Shown here piece after piece: positions 1 to 7,576 of a stretch of 17,959 bases of DNA (within the stretch, counting starts at the first letter, position 1; each line of letters begins with the position of its first letter). The DNA lies in assembly GCA_002418185.1 (NCBI GenBank), contig DIDN01000104.1, positions 1 through 17,959 on the forward strand. Reading direction: 5' to 3'. The stretch comes from Deltaproteobacteria bacterium UBA5799. Lineage in GTDB: Bacteria > Desulfobacterota > GWC2-55-46. Both the position numbers and the translations under genes were made by a program. The notes under the pieces are model-generated. The model saw nothing but the letters and a program-made list of their open reading frames with translations, had not been told where the DNA came from and made no database searches.

Positions 1-36
1 TGACACAGAGTCCGGGGAAAAGAGTCAATTTTTAGA
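1..36. repeat. Hairpin element copy A (partial, right arm)
   Basis: This is the right arm of the repeated hairpin element seen whole at 11255-11377. It shares CAGAGTCCGGGGAAAAG and the terminal TCAATTTTTAGAA, with the rest lying outside the window. The stop codon of the CsgG-like gene (25-27) falls within the terminal repeat. Confidence 0.75.
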
Positions 37-996
37 AGTTGCTTTGACCCGTATCACGTCCCCTGCCTTGAACCCGCTCCCCGAGGTCGCGCTGCCGATC
101 GATATCCTGTCGCCCTGGTGCGATTCCAGCGTCACCTCGCCAACGAGCTTCTCCCTCTTGCCTATGACCCTGCCGGTATCGGGGTCTACGAGTTCCTCGC
201 CCGGCCTGTACACGGAAAATACCGTCCCGGAGGCAATGCGGCTCCTTGTGCCGGCGCGTATCGTTATCTCGGGGCCGTCCACGTGCAGTACCCTCCCCTG
301 GAAGGGCATCTCGCTGAGCTTCTCGGCCATCTTGGTCATCGCCTTTGAGAGCGCGTCCCTGAGCGCGCCGTCGCGCAGCCCCGGGTCTGCCGTCGATTTG
401 CCGCCGAGGCCGAAGACCCCGCCGGTAGTCTTCGAGTACTCGCCCATGCCGGACTCTGCAAGGAGGCTTTTCCCGGTAGCCACGTCCACCAGGGCGTAGT
501 CTACCTGCACCCGCGCTATATGTTTCTTGCGCTGGGTGACGAGCGTGTCCATGGATTCCTCGATCTCGTGGTACGAGGTGACAGAGCCAGTTATCCTGAA
601 GTCGACCGGATCAAAACCGCCCGCAGTATCTTTTACCCCCTTTTTGAGGGCCCCGGTCTGCTCAAGCTCCATTAGCCTCTCCTGCTGGCCTATCTCGCCC
701 CTGGTAAGCACTATTGGCTCAAGCCCGGTCTGTTTTACAAGCGTCCTCAAGATGTCTGTTGCGGCCTCGCCCACCCCGATGGTCCTGGCCGGTGTCTTGT
801 TGTCGAACTCGAGTATGGCCACGTTATATTCGGGCCCCCTGTACATAGCCCCGGCCTTTTCGAGCTCCTGAGTCTGGCCGGTAAGGGTGATGTCGTCCTT
901 CACCACCCCGGCGGTCTTGACCCCGCACCCGGCGCTCAAGGCGCCCGCCATGAACAGGCATATAAGAAAAAAGACGTTCGTTCTGCTTGCCCTCAT
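25..996 (-). CDS. CsgG-family outer-membrane-associated lipoprotein
   Basis: The 323-aa product starts with a lipoprotein signal: a basic start, a hydrophobic stretch (about 8-20) and a lipobox LSAGC with Cys24 as the lipidated residue. Residues about 55-215 look like the CsgG/curli-assembly fold (AILEFDNKT near the start, GVGEAATDIL, then a long VDYALVDVATG segment). Residues about 235-320 resemble the FlgT C-terminal type domain (VYRPGEELVDPDTGRVIGKR followed by a GEV...GD pattern). In known families CsgG forms an outer-membrane secretion ring, but curli genes are absent here, so the cargo is unknown. The ATG start overlaps the stop of the upstream gene (ATGA at 993-996) and has GGAGG nine bases upstream. 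This is the last gene of a three-gene envelope operon. Its final codons AAA AAT TGA lie inside the end of a repeated hairpin element. Family assignment is fairly sure; function is not. Confidence 0.8.
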   Translation of the reverse strand: MRASRTNVFFLICLFMAGALSAGCGVKTAGVVKDDITLTGQTQELEKAGAMYRGPEYNVAILEFDNKTPARTIGVGEAATDILRTLVKQTGLEPIVLTRGEIGQQERLMELEQTGALKKGVKDTAGGFDPVDFRITGSVTSYHEIEESMDTLVTQRKKHIARVQVDYALVDVATGKSLLAESGMGEYSKTTGGVFGLGGKSTADPGLRDGALRDALSKAMTKMAEKLSEMPFQGRVLHVDGPEITIRAGTRSRIASGTVFSVYRPGEELVDPDTGRVIGKREKLVGEVTLESHQGDRISIGSATSGSGFKAGDVIRVKATSKN

Positions 997-1793
997 TCCC
1001 GGTTACCTCCTTCATTGTCCTTGCCGCCCTGGGGCCTTACAGGCCTCCCCGGACCGGACGGCATGCTTGCCATGGCCCGTTTCATCATGCTGTCTGTCTC
1101 GAGCCAGAGGTGCATTCCGAAGGCCTTTGTGAGGAGCTTCTCGCCGAACGAGAGTATAGCCGCATCCTCTACCTTCCTGGTGGCCCCTGCAATGAGCACT
1201 TGCCAGTCTTCCAGGCCCCTTATCTCCTCAAGCCCCTTTATGGCGCCGTACGAGTCGAGGCCGTCGTCCCCGGCCTCCTTCAGGATCGTAACGCCAAGGC
1301 CTACCTCGCTCCCCGCTATGAAGCTTTTTACCCCGAGACCCCTCGACCATATCACCTCTCCGGTCCTGGCGTCCACCATCTTGAACCCGGCCCTCACCTT
1401 TTTCATGTTGTACACGCCGGTTGTAACGTTGTCGAAGTTGAGGACGTACCCGTATACGAGAGCGTCCACCCCCAGCAACTCGCCGAGCGCCGCCGGGTCG
1501 GTGAGCTCAAGCTGGCTCCCGAGCGTTATGCCCATCCGGTTAAGAAGGAGCGAGTCCACCTCCTTGAGCGGCATGGGCATGTAGTGCATCCGGGCCGCCC
1601 TCTTCTGGAACTCCTCCCTTATGGCGACCGGCCCGCCTACGTCGTTCGTCGCGTTGTAGAACGGGAGCACGGCGAGCGTGTATACCGGCGTCGACGGGTT
1701 CGGCGGATACCTCGGTACGTGGGCGGTGCAGGACACGAGAAAGAGGAGAAGGACCGGAAGAAGCGTCCGTCTTGGCCTGAATAGCTGTCTCAG
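993..1793 (-). CDS. GNA1162/DUF799-like lipoprotein, proposed CTG start
   Basis: The body (about 247 residues from V20) matches the GNA1162 (DUF799) lipoprotein family: LAVLPFYNATNDVGGP near the N-terminus, then LGVDALVYGYVLNFD and a MVDARTGEVIWSRG segment. GTG at 1736 would leave the protein starting inside the lipobox. Reading upstream in frame gives a textbook lipoprotein signal: RQLFRPRR, then LLPVLLLFLVSC with Cys22. No ATG, GTG or TTG precedes it. A CTG at 1793 does, and it has GGAGG seven bases upstream and overlaps the previous stop (CTGA). I therefore place the start at CTG 1793 (266 aa). Related proteins are often encoded beside CsgG- and LPP20/FlgT-like genes, and the product probably acts at the outer membrane. 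The family is fairly sure; the CTG start is inferred. A sequencing error or a rare start are the alternatives. Confidence 0.72.
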   Translation of the reverse strand: MRQLFRPRRTLLPVLLLFLVSCTAHVPRYPPNPSTPVYTLAVLPFYNATNDVGGPVAIREEFQKRAARMHYMPMPLKEVDSLLLNRMGITLGSQLELTDPAALGELLGVDALVYGYVLNFDNVTTGVYNMKKVRAGFKMVDARTGEVIWSRGLGVKSFIAGSEVGLGVTILKEAGDDGLDSYGAIKGLEEIRGLEDWQVLIAGATRKVEDAAILSFGEKLLTKAFGMHLWLETDSMMKRAMASMPSGPGRPVRPQGGKDNEGGNRE

Positions 1794-3004
1794 TCGAAAG
1801 CCTCCACCTCTATCGCATTCTGGGCCGCTCCGGTCACCCTGAAGCCATGCAGCCGCGATATGTCGTCTGCGACCGATTGGGCCGAAGCCCTGGATTCGAC
1901 GTCGAATACCGCCTCGCTGCCGTCGAACCTGCGCTGGTAGACGGCGAGCACCCCCCTTGCGCCGGTCCTAAGGAGCCTCTTGAACTCGACCGCCCTGACG
2001 TAATCCACACCTCTTAGCGTTACGGTGAAGGAGACGGGGCCGGCCCATTTCGAGCTGATGTCGCGGGTAAGCGCCTCCGCAAGCTCTTCCGAGGCCCTGG
2101 ATAACGCGTCCAGAGGGCCTTTTTCAGCCGATATGTGCCGTACGGTCGCGTGCCCCCTTCCTGAAGCGAGGAGGCTGCCGTCATCGACCCTTACGGCCTG
2201 GGCCGTAAGGTCGGCAAGCCAGGTTACCATTGCCGTACCCCCGGTCCTCGGGCCCTCAGAGGCAATCGCCGTGCCGAATACGACGACCTCGGCATTGACC
2301 TTTCCAGCCGCCTCCAGGGCGCTTTCGCGTGAAAGGTCCGAGGGCCGGTACGGGGCCGCAGCCATGACTGCTTCCGGGCTCCCGGACATGTCAACCACGT
2401 TGAAGCCCTTACTTAGGAATAGCTCCATGAGGGCCGCCTCCGCCGCCCCGACCTTCCGCTCCCCGGCATCGCTCCCGGGGTAAGCCTCGGGACGCCACCA
2501 GGAGGTGAAGTCCCTGTCGCCAGGCATCTTCTCCGCTATCATGAAGAGGACCCTGGGCCTCTCCATCTTCCGTTGCAGGAGGCCCATGGCGTCCAGGTCG
2601 CCTTCGAGCCCCGCCGTGGAGACCACGGCCCTGACCCTTACCTGGTATGCGCCGCCGGACCTTGACTCGTCGAGGACTTCGTAAGACCTCACGTAGCCGC
2701 TTGCATTGGTGTAGACGGAATCGCGGAGCACCTGGAAGCTCTCGACCACTGTCTCGGACGAGACCACCATGCCGACCGCCTGCTCTACCGCCTTTCGGAG
2801 CGCATCGGCTATTGCGCCGTCCCTTGCGGCGGGTATATCGGAGCCGGAAACGGACGCAGCGCCTATCGTTTCTATGGTTATCGGAATATCGTCGTCTGCG
2901 AGCGGAACGGAGGCGAAGAAAAAGGAGATAAGAAGCGTAAGCGCGGATACTGCGAGAAACATTTTTTTGCGGCCCAGGCAAACGCCCCATGTCCCTTCAA
3001 ACAT
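1790..3004 (-). CDS. Secreted FlgT N-terminal-domain-like envelope protein
   Basis: The 404-aa product begins with a signal peptide: about 14 polar residues, a hydrophobic stretch (about 15-33), and likely cleavage after VPLA near residue 36. Residues about 40-130 match the FlgT N-terminal/LPP20-type pattern, with ARDGAIADALRKAVEQAVG, then SSETVVES and ASGYVRSYEVLDE. The rest (about 150-404) looks like further periplasmic alpha/beta domains that I cannot name. FlgT in Vibrio helps build the flagellar H-ring, but no flagellar gene is in view, so an envelope-assembly role with the two downstream lipoproteins is more cautious. I chose the ATG at 3004 because AAGGAGG lies six bases upstream; the longer reading frame starting at 3145 has no such site and an implausible N-terminus. 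The stop overlaps the proposed CTG start of the next gene. A long gene-free region lies upstream. Confidence 0.72.
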   Translation of the reverse strand: MFEGTWGVCLGRKKMFLAVSALTLLISFFFASVPLADDDIPITIETIGAASVSGSDIPAARDGAIADALRKAVEQAVGMVVSSETVVESFQVLRDSVYTNASGYVRSYEVLDESRSGGAYQVRVRAVVSTAGLEGDLDAMGLLQRKMERPRVLFMIAEKMPGDRDFTSWWRPEAYPGSDAGERKVGAAEAALMELFLSKGFNVVDMSGSPEAVMAAAPYRPSDLSRESALEAAGKVNAEVVVFGTAIASEGPRTGGTAMVTWLADLTAQAVRVDDGSLLASGRGHATVRHISAEKGPLDALSRASEELAEALTRDISSKWAGPVSFTVTLRGVDYVRAVEFKRLLRTGARGVLAVYQRRFDGSEAVFDVESRASAQSVADDISRLHGFRVTGAAQNAIEVEAFD

Positions 3005-3168
3005 GAAACCCTCCTTATTATAGGCCGCGAAAAAAATGCCAAAAGGAAAAAACAAGGTGCTTACCCCGTATATACCACATATGGCGGATGAAATCCATTG
3101 GGCTGCCGCCCTGAGAGGCACACGGATATGTGAGGCAAGGATCACCTATCAAAAACTAACGCAAATTC

Positions 3169-3215
3169 CCTTTTAACGCGCTGCTGCGCATTTTTTGAGC
3201 ATAAAGCTCCGCATA
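3169..3215 (+). repeat. Intergenic direct repeat, copy 1
   Basis: It begins CCTTTTAACGCGCTG and ends with GAGCATAAAGCTCCGCA. The second copy is at 3298-3341. The pair differs by substitutions and a short gap, and each contains a GCATAA-GCTCCGC core. Confidence 0.6.
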
Positions 3216-3297
3216 CCAATCATTTGTTCCGTTTTCGGTCATTCTGAAGGAGCGTCAGCGACCAAAGAATCCAGTATGCAAGCCATGTCGCAAGAGG

Positions 3298-3341
3298 CCT
3301 TTTAACGCGCTGCCGCGCTTTCGGGCATAAGGCTCCGCGCA
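3298..3341 (+). repeat. Intergenic direct repeat, copy 2
   Basis: It begins CCTTTTAACGCGCTGCCGCG and ends with GGGCATAAGGCTCCGCGCA, an imperfect copy of 3169-3215. Function is unknown. Confidence 0.6.
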
Positions 3342-3573
3342 CTTTCCGCCTCCATCCTCCGGGCCCGGCCCTTATGTCGCTCTGCCCCTTTGGGGCCTCG
3401 CTCCTGCTGCCCCGCCTCGCCCGCCCCTCCTCCATCCTATGTTCGCTCCGCCTTATGCCCCTGGGTTGTTTTGAAAGACGAAACAAAACCGAGCAGGGTG
3501 CGATCCGCGCACCTTTATTTGTCTTCAACAAACCCCGGAGGGTAAGGCGAGCGTAGCCTTAGGGAGGAAGAGC

Positions 3574-3623
3574 GTGAACGGGCAGGGGTTGCAGGAGCGA
3601 AGGGACTTTAGGGGCCCGTTCAC
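3574..3623. repeat. Perfect 10-bp inverted repeat with 30-base loop
   Basis: GTGAACGGGC at 3574-3583 is matched by GCCCGTTCAC at 3614-3623. There is no T-run on either side, so it is not a simple terminator. It sits in the gene-free tract. Confidence 0.55.
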
Positions 3624-3775
3624 GGGATGGGGGAGGCGGACAGCAAGCGAGTCTTACCCTCGAAACCGCACGGTAGTGCGGAAAAGGCATTTAATACTTA
3701 CTCTAATATCGAATGGGTACGCAAAAAAACTCTTTTGCGACAAAACACGAACGATTTGCGCCTGCCTTGCGCTTC

Positions 3776-4951
3776 CTATTCCGTTTCCCTGAAGTCTTTC
3801 TTTATCGCTTCGAGCGCCTCGGGCTTGAAGAAGAGTTCCATGGCGGTAAGTCCCAGCGCCTTAACGCCTTCCATGAGCGCCCTGTGTCCGTCGGGCGTTA
3901 CGGTCGCGTCGGCAAAGCCCCGGGTGTGGATATTGATGCCCTTTCTTATGGGCACGTGGGGATGTATGGTGGGTATTATCTGCGATACGTTCCCGATGTC
4001 CGAGGAACCGACGTTCTTTTCCGGGGCCTCTCCGTCCTCCTTGAGGCCCATATGCTCCAAAGCCCGCCTGTATACGCCGGCAAAGGCCATGTTTATCTTC
4101 ATGGGCGCGTTAAGGTCGCCGGCCTCGGCGACTACGAGCGAGCAGCCGGTCGATGCGGCTGCGCCCCTTGCGCATTCCATGACCCTCGTCTTAATGGAGT
4201 CGAGCTCCTTAAGGTCCTTCGCCCTTACGTAGAAGCTCGCAGAGGCCTTCTCGGGTATGATGTTCGGGGCCTTGCCGCCCTCCGTGATTATACCGTGCAC
4301 GCGCACGTCACTTCTCATCTGCTGGCGGAGGAGCCCTATGGCGTTAAAAAGGAGTATTACGGCGTCCAAGGCGTTTACGCCCTCCTCCGGGTAAGCGGAT
4401 GCGTGGCTGGATTTGCCGTGGAAGGTGAAGTTCAGGCGAACGAGGCCCAGGAAGTGCTTGACGACCCTCCTCCCAGAGGAGCCGTGGACCATCATGGCCG
4501 CGTCCACCCCGTCGAAGACTCCGGCCTTTATCATGTCTATCTTCCCCTTGCCGAGCTCCTCTGCCGGGGTGCCGAGGACCAGGAGCGTGCCTTTTCCCCC
4601 GGGGAGCTTCCCTGCAAGGGCCTTCGAGAGGGCGGCGCCGGCGCCGACGGACGCCGTGCCGCCTATATTATGGCCGCAGGCGTGTCCTATGCCCGGAAGC
4701 GCGTCCATCTCGGCAAGCAGCGCGATTACCGGAGCGCCCGAGCCGGTTGAAGCCCTGAAGGCGGTCTCCATCCCGGCAACACCGGGCTCGATACGGAAGC
4801 CGTGCTCCCCCAGAAACGCCTGCATCATGGAGGAGGTCCTTACCTCTTTAAGCCCGAGCTCCGGGTTCCTGTAAAAATCGTCGCTTAAGTCCGTAAGCCG
4901 CTTTTCAAGCCCCTCGGCAGCGGTCAGGAACTCTTCCCTTGCCTCGCGCAT
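3776..4951 (-). CDS. M20-family metal-dependent amidohydrolase
   Basis: This 391-aa cytoplasmic protein (no signal peptide) is an M20 peptidase/amidohydrolase of the AbgB/HipO/PM20D2-like group. Metal-site motifs are clear: LLAEMDALPG (78-87), GHACGHN with Cys92 and His94, GTPAEE with Glu131/132, and MMVHGSSG with His156. The dimerisation domain lies about 170-285 (FHGKSSHAS at 177-184). The family hydrolyses N-acyl amino acids, aminobenzoyl-glutamate or unusual dipeptides; the substrate cannot be read from sequence. The ATG start has GAGGGG nine bases upstream. It lies 88 bp downstream of sat, with a strong hairpin between, so it may belong to the sulfur locus, for example by deacylating an N-acyl-cysteine, or may only read through from it. 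Family is sure; the sulfur link is speculative. Confidence 0.88.
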   Translation of the reverse strand: MREAREEFLTAAEGLEKRLTDLSDDFYRNPELGLKEVRTSSMMQAFLGEHGFRIEPGVAGMETAFRASTGSGAPVIALLAEMDALPGIGHACGHNIGGTASVGAGAALSKALAGKLPGGKGTLLVLGTPAEELGKGKIDMIKAGVFDGVDAAMMVHGSSGRRVVKHFLGLVRLNFTFHGKSSHASAYPEEGVNALDAVILLFNAIGLLRQQMRSDVRVHGIITEGGKAPNIIPEKASASFYVRAKDLKELDSIKTRVMECARGAAASTGCSLVVAEAGDLNAPMKINMAFAGVYRRALEHMGLKEDGEAPEKNVGSSDIGNVSQIIPTIHPHVPIRKGINIHTRGFADATVTPDGHRALMEGVKALGLTAMELFFKPEALEAIKKDFRETE

Positions 4952-4995
4952 ACTGCGGCACCCCTCGCTTTGGTCGTGGAAATCGGAAACAAGGT

Positions 4996-5038
4996 GCGTG
5001 GGACTGCCGCCCTTTGGAGGGAGGCAGCCCCCGCACGC
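4996..5038 (-). other. Long stem-loop directly after sat
   Basis: GCGTG...CACGC closes a stem that continues with GGACTGCC on one arm and GGCAGCCC on the other. It starts two bases past the sat stop. There is no U-run, so it may be a weak or factor-dependent terminator, or an mRNA 3' end protector. Confidence 0.45.
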
Positions 5039-5039
5039 G

Positions 5040-6203
5040 TCATGTCTGGCCCTGCATCGCCTCTATGAGTATCTTCGCGACCTCCGGCCTGCTGAACTCC
5101 GGCGGGGGATAGGCGCCGCTACGGAGCATATCCCTCACCCTGGTGCCTGAGAGGGTGACGTGCTCTGAGGCGTCGTGGGAGCAGGTCTTGTACGAGGCCA
5201 TTCCAGCGCACCTCTTGCAATAGAAGGTGTGGTCGAAGAAGAGCGGGGTTATGCCTACGGCCTGCGGGTCGAAGTTCTCGAAGATGTAGTGCGCGTCGAA
5301 GGTGCCGTAGTAGTTGCCGACCCCTGCGTGGTCCCTGCCGATTATGAAGTGCGTGCAGCCGTAGTTCTTCCTTATGAGTGCGTGGAAGACCGCCTCCTTC
5401 GGGCCGGCGTAGCGCATGGCGGCTGGGTTGACCACAAGGGCGACCCTGTCCTTAGGGTAGTAGTTCTCTATAAGGGCCTTGTAGCACCTCATGCGGACCG
5501 CGGCGGGTATGTCGTCGCCCTTGGTCTCGCCCACGAGCGGGTGTATGAGGATGCCGTCGACTATCTCGAGGGCGCATTTCTGTATGTACTCGTGCGCCCT
5601 GTGTATGGGGTTCCGCGTCTGGAAGCCCACGACCCTCTTCCACCCCTTCTCCTTGAAGAGGGCCCTGGTGTCCTTCGGGTCGAGCCTCTCTTCCATGAAC
5701 TGCGTGTGGACCGGCCTCTTTACGAGCGAGACCTTCCCGCCAAGGAGCATGTCTCCCATCTCGTAGACCTTCTTGACACCCGGGTGCTTGTCCTCGGCAG
5801 TGCCGTATACCTGGAGCGCCTCCTTCTCCTTGTCGTGCGGGAATATCTCCTCTACCTGGAGGGTCGCGAGTATTTCGCCGTCCCCTGCGGCAAGAGCCAC
5901 TTCCATGCCGGGCTTGAGTGAAGCCGCCTCCTCCTTCGAGGCGGAGAGGGTTATCGGCATGGTCCAGGGGAGCCCGTTCTTCAAGTGCATGGTGTCCATC
6001 ACCGAATGGTAGTCGTCCCTGCACATGAAGCCTTGGAGCGGGCTGAACGCTCCGATGGCGATCATCTCCAGGTCCGATATCTCCCTGTCGTTCAGGGTGA
6101 GCTTCTTGAGCCCACCGGCCTTCCGGGCGAGTTCCTCCCTGTCGTTGCCTTCAAGCGCCCTGTTCACCAGGACGCCGCCGTGCGGCTTTATGAGTCCTTC
6201 CAC
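5040..6203 (-). CDS. sat: Sulfate adenylyltransferase (ATP sulfurylase), Sat type
   Basis: This 387-aa enzyme makes adenosine 5'-phosphosulfate (APS) from sulfate and ATP. It is the single-chain Sat form rather than CysD/CysN. Visible signatures are QTRNPIHRAH (195-204) and GRDHAG (289-294), both nucleotide/sulfate-binding, and a zinc-type site Cys329-x2-Cys332-x8-Cys341 with nearby His343/His348. The N-terminal PUA-like domain covers about 1-165. Length is normal for bacterial Sat. The start is GTG at 6203, supported by AAGGAGG with nine bases of spacing. It is the last clear sulfur gene of the locus, separated from cysH by a hairpin element. Presence beside an APS-type CysH and the CysO pathway, with no aprAB or dsr genes in view, indicates an assimilatory role here. 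Confidence 0.96.
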   Translation of the reverse strand: MEGLIKPHGGVLVNRALEGNDREELARKAGGLKKLTLNDREISDLEMIAIGAFSPLQGFMCRDDYHSVMDTMHLKNGLPWTMPITLSASKEEAASLKPGMEVALAAGDGEILATLQVEEIFPHDKEKEALQVYGTAEDKHPGVKKVYEMGDMLLGGKVSLVKRPVHTQFMEERLDPKDTRALFKEKGWKRVVGFQTRNPIHRAHEYIQKCALEIVDGILIHPLVGETKGDDIPAAVRMRCYKALIENYYPKDRVALVVNPAAMRYAGPKEAVFHALIRKNYGCTHFIIGRDHAGVGNYYGTFDAHYIFENFDPQAVGITPLFFDHTFYCKRCAGMASYKTCSHDASEHVTLSGTRVRDMLRSGAYPPPEFSRPEVAKILIEAMQGQT

Positions 6204-6263
6204 TTCCTGCTACCTCCTTGGGAGTATGGTTTGGCGCGATTTCTTTGAGTACAGGCTGCCTTC

Positions 6264-6385
6264 AAAAATCGACTATTTTTTCTGAGGTCAAGGAAGGGCG
6301 GAAATAATAAGCGGAGCATATATGGCATTATGTGAGCATTATTATTTTCGCCCTGACGCAGAGATCAGGAAAAAGAGCGATTTTT
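6264..6385. repeat. Hairpin element copy B
   Basis: This is a full copy between sat and cysH. Terminal arms are AAAAATCG (6264-6271) and CGATTTTT (6378-6385). Inner arms are AATAATAA and TTATTATT, around a conserved loop beginning GCGGAGCATATATGGC. The arms differ from copy D in a compensatory way, which supports a real hairpin. Its end overlaps the cysH stop (6384-6386). Confidence 0.8.
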
Positions 6386-7082
6386 ATTTATGCAAACCGC
6401 ATTCGGTTTTCTGGAACCCGGCCCACCTTCCGGCCCTCGGGTCCTCGCCAGGCGCTACCGGCTTTGTGCAGGGCTCGCAGCCGATGGAGGGATAGTTCTG
6501 GTCGTGGAGCACGTTATAGGGCACGCCGTTGGCCTTTATGTAGTTCCAGACGTCCTCCGAGGTCCACCTTACGAGCGGGTTTACCTTGACGAGCCCGAAC
6601 TTGGCGTCCCAGGACACCACCGGGGCGTTCGCCCTGGTGGGGGCCTGGTCCCTCCTTATGCCGGTTATCCAGCACTTCAAGTCTGAAAGGGCCTCCGCCA
6701 AAGGCACCATCTTCCTTATGTCGCAGCATTTGTCCGGGTGGCTCTTCCAGAGCTCGGGGCCGTGCTCTGCGGCCATCTCCTCCAGGGTTGACTTGGCCCC
6801 GTACCTCTCGGGCCTTATCCCGTACTTCTCCACGAGCCTGTCCCGTACTTCAAGGGATTCCTTGAAGAGGAGGCCGGTGTCGAGATAGAATATCCTCGCG
6901 TCGGGCTTGATCTTGACGAGCATGTCGACAAGCGCCACGTCCTCGGCCCCGAAGCTGCATGCCAGCGACAGGTCGCTCGTCGAGAAGTTTTCGACGGCCC
7001 ACCTGATAGCCTCCTCGGGCGCCTTGCCCTCGAGGCTTTCGCTTACCTTTTTAAGCTCTTCATCAGTCCACTTCCTTGACAT
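6384..7082 (-). CDS. cysH: APS reductase, [4Fe-4S] assimilatory type (CysH family)
   Basis: The 232-aa protein reduces APS to sulfite and AMP using a thioredoxin-like donor. It carries the CysH fold: ACSFGAEDVALVDM (41-54) as the nucleotide loop, YLDTG (66-70), RRDQAPTRA (143-151), and the catalytic ECGLHK tail (Cys228). The Cys-Cys pair at 119-120 plus Cys202-x2-Cys205 are the [4Fe-4S] ligands that mark APS reductases rather than PAPS reductases. This fits the absence of an APS kinase in the locus. ATG 7082 has AAGGAGG about ten bases upstream and overlaps the 3' end of the usp gene by 20 bp, so the two are translated from one message. A hairpin element starts at its stop codon. Confidence 0.95.
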   Translation of the reverse strand: MSRKWTDEELKKVSESLEGKAPEEAIRWAVENFSTSDLSLACSFGAEDVALVDMLVKIKPDARIFYLDTGLLFKESLEVRDRLVEKYGIRPERYGAKSTLEEMAAEHGPELWKSHPDKCCDIRKMVPLAEALSDLKCWITGIRRDQAPTRANAPVVSWDAKFGLVKVNPLVRWTSEDVWNYIKANGVPYNVLHDQNYPSIGCEPCTKPVAPGEDPRAGRWAGFQKTECGLHK

Positions 7083-7575
7083 CTTTTTTTTCCTCCTTTA
7101 TTGGTCCATGGCCGCCCGCAAAGACGATGACCTCGCAAGGGGCCCTCTCGGCCACTTCGTCAGCGTAGCTCCGCTGGAAGTACCTGAGGATAGCCCTCTC
7201 CTTCCTCTTCACGAGCACTGCCGTTGTTATGCCCATACCCTCGATCGTGGAGAGCACCTTTTCGACCGGCTCCCCTGCCTCCATGAGCGGCTCGAAGGCC
7301 ACCCCCTCCTCCATGGTCTTTATCTGCACCTTCCCGAGCTCTTCATAGCCCCTCTGCCTGTACTCCTTCATTATGGCCTCTGAGACCTGGGACGAGGGCC
7401 TGTCGCCGATAAAACCTATGTCCGAGAAGGTCTCGAACACGTCGTCGGCGGTCCCGGCCGCGATTAGATACAACGCGACGAGCGCGGCCTTCTCCTCCTT
7501 CGCCCTCCTGACCGCGAACTCAGCCGCCTCCTCCGAGGCAGTGTATGACGGGAGCACGAGAAGGACCTTTTTCAT
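7063..7575 (-). CDS. Universal stress protein (UspA) family
   Basis: The 170-aa protein has the Usp alpha/beta fold: KKVLLVLPSYTASEEAAEFAVRRA at the N-terminus and TTAVLVKRKERAIL...APCEVIVF near the C-terminus. The usual ATP-binding G-x2-G-x9-G pattern is not visible (VKRKERAILRYFQRSYADEV stands in that place), so it is probably a non-ATP-binding Usp. It is tightly coupled: its ATG lies one base after the transporter stop, and its 3' end overlaps cysH. Usp-like proteins often accompany DASS, SulP and other anion carriers, so a regulatory role on the transporter is plausible but inferred. Confidence 0.82.
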   Translation of the reverse strand: MKKVLLVLPSYTASEEAAEFAVRRAKEEKAALVALYLIAAGTADDVFETFSDIGFIGDRPSSQVSEAIMKEYRQRGYEELGKVQIKTMEEGVAFEPLMEAGEPVEKVLSTIEGMGITTAVLVKRKERAILRYFQRSYADEVAERAPCEVIVFAGGHGPIKEEKKDVKEVD

Positions 7576-7576
7576 C

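Larger units (their letters stand above)
3005..3775. other. Gene-free tract with degenerate repeats and small hairpins
   Basis: I see no convincing gene in this 771-bp stretch; open frames here are low-complexity Arg/Pro/Ser readings without homology signals. It holds two related copies of a roughly 45-bp repeat (3169-3215 and 3298-3341). It also holds a CATTCTGAAGGAGCG...AAAGAATCC phrase (3240-3272) resembling dispersed intergenic repeats of many bacteria. Inverted repeats include TAAGGC/GCCTTA (3543-3561), a perfect 10-bp GTGAACGGGC/GCCCGTTCAC pair (3574-3623) and CCGCAC/GTGCGG (about 3667-3682). A weak CGCAAAA/TTTTGCG hairpin (3720-3739) lies just after the M20 stop and could act as a terminator. 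The promoter of the FlgT-like operon must lie here, but I cannot place it confidently. Confidence 0.6.

Noticed and set aside
987..1784. Long plus-strand open frame opposite the GNA1162-like gene
   Set aside because: It is the antisense shadow of a clear gene. Similar shadows occur at 3713-4750, 5175-5921, 8543-9085, 10361-11176, 12308-13045 and 14146-14970, all caused by GC-rich codon bias.
3010..3025. TATAAT next to the FlgT-like start as a -10 box
   Set aside because: It abuts the ribosome site, so a transcript from it would lack the Shine-Dalgarno, and no -35 fits at proper spacing.
3005..3145. Upstream ATG extension of the FlgT-like gene
   Set aside because: The extra 47 residues precede a strong ribosome site and would place a second hydrophobic segment before the signal peptide.
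3220..3531. Minus-strand open frame of 103 codons
   Set aside because: It lies across the repeat tract, has a low-complexity basic composition, no ribosome site and no recognisable motif.
3374..3792. Short plus-strand open frames in the gene-free tract
   Set aside because: They are Arg/Pro/Leu-rich readings over repeats and hairpins without start signals.
5040..7082. Dissimilatory sulfate reduction
   Set aside because: There is no aprAB, dsrAB, dsrC or qmo in view; CysH and the carrier genes indicate assimilation, although Sat alone would fit both.
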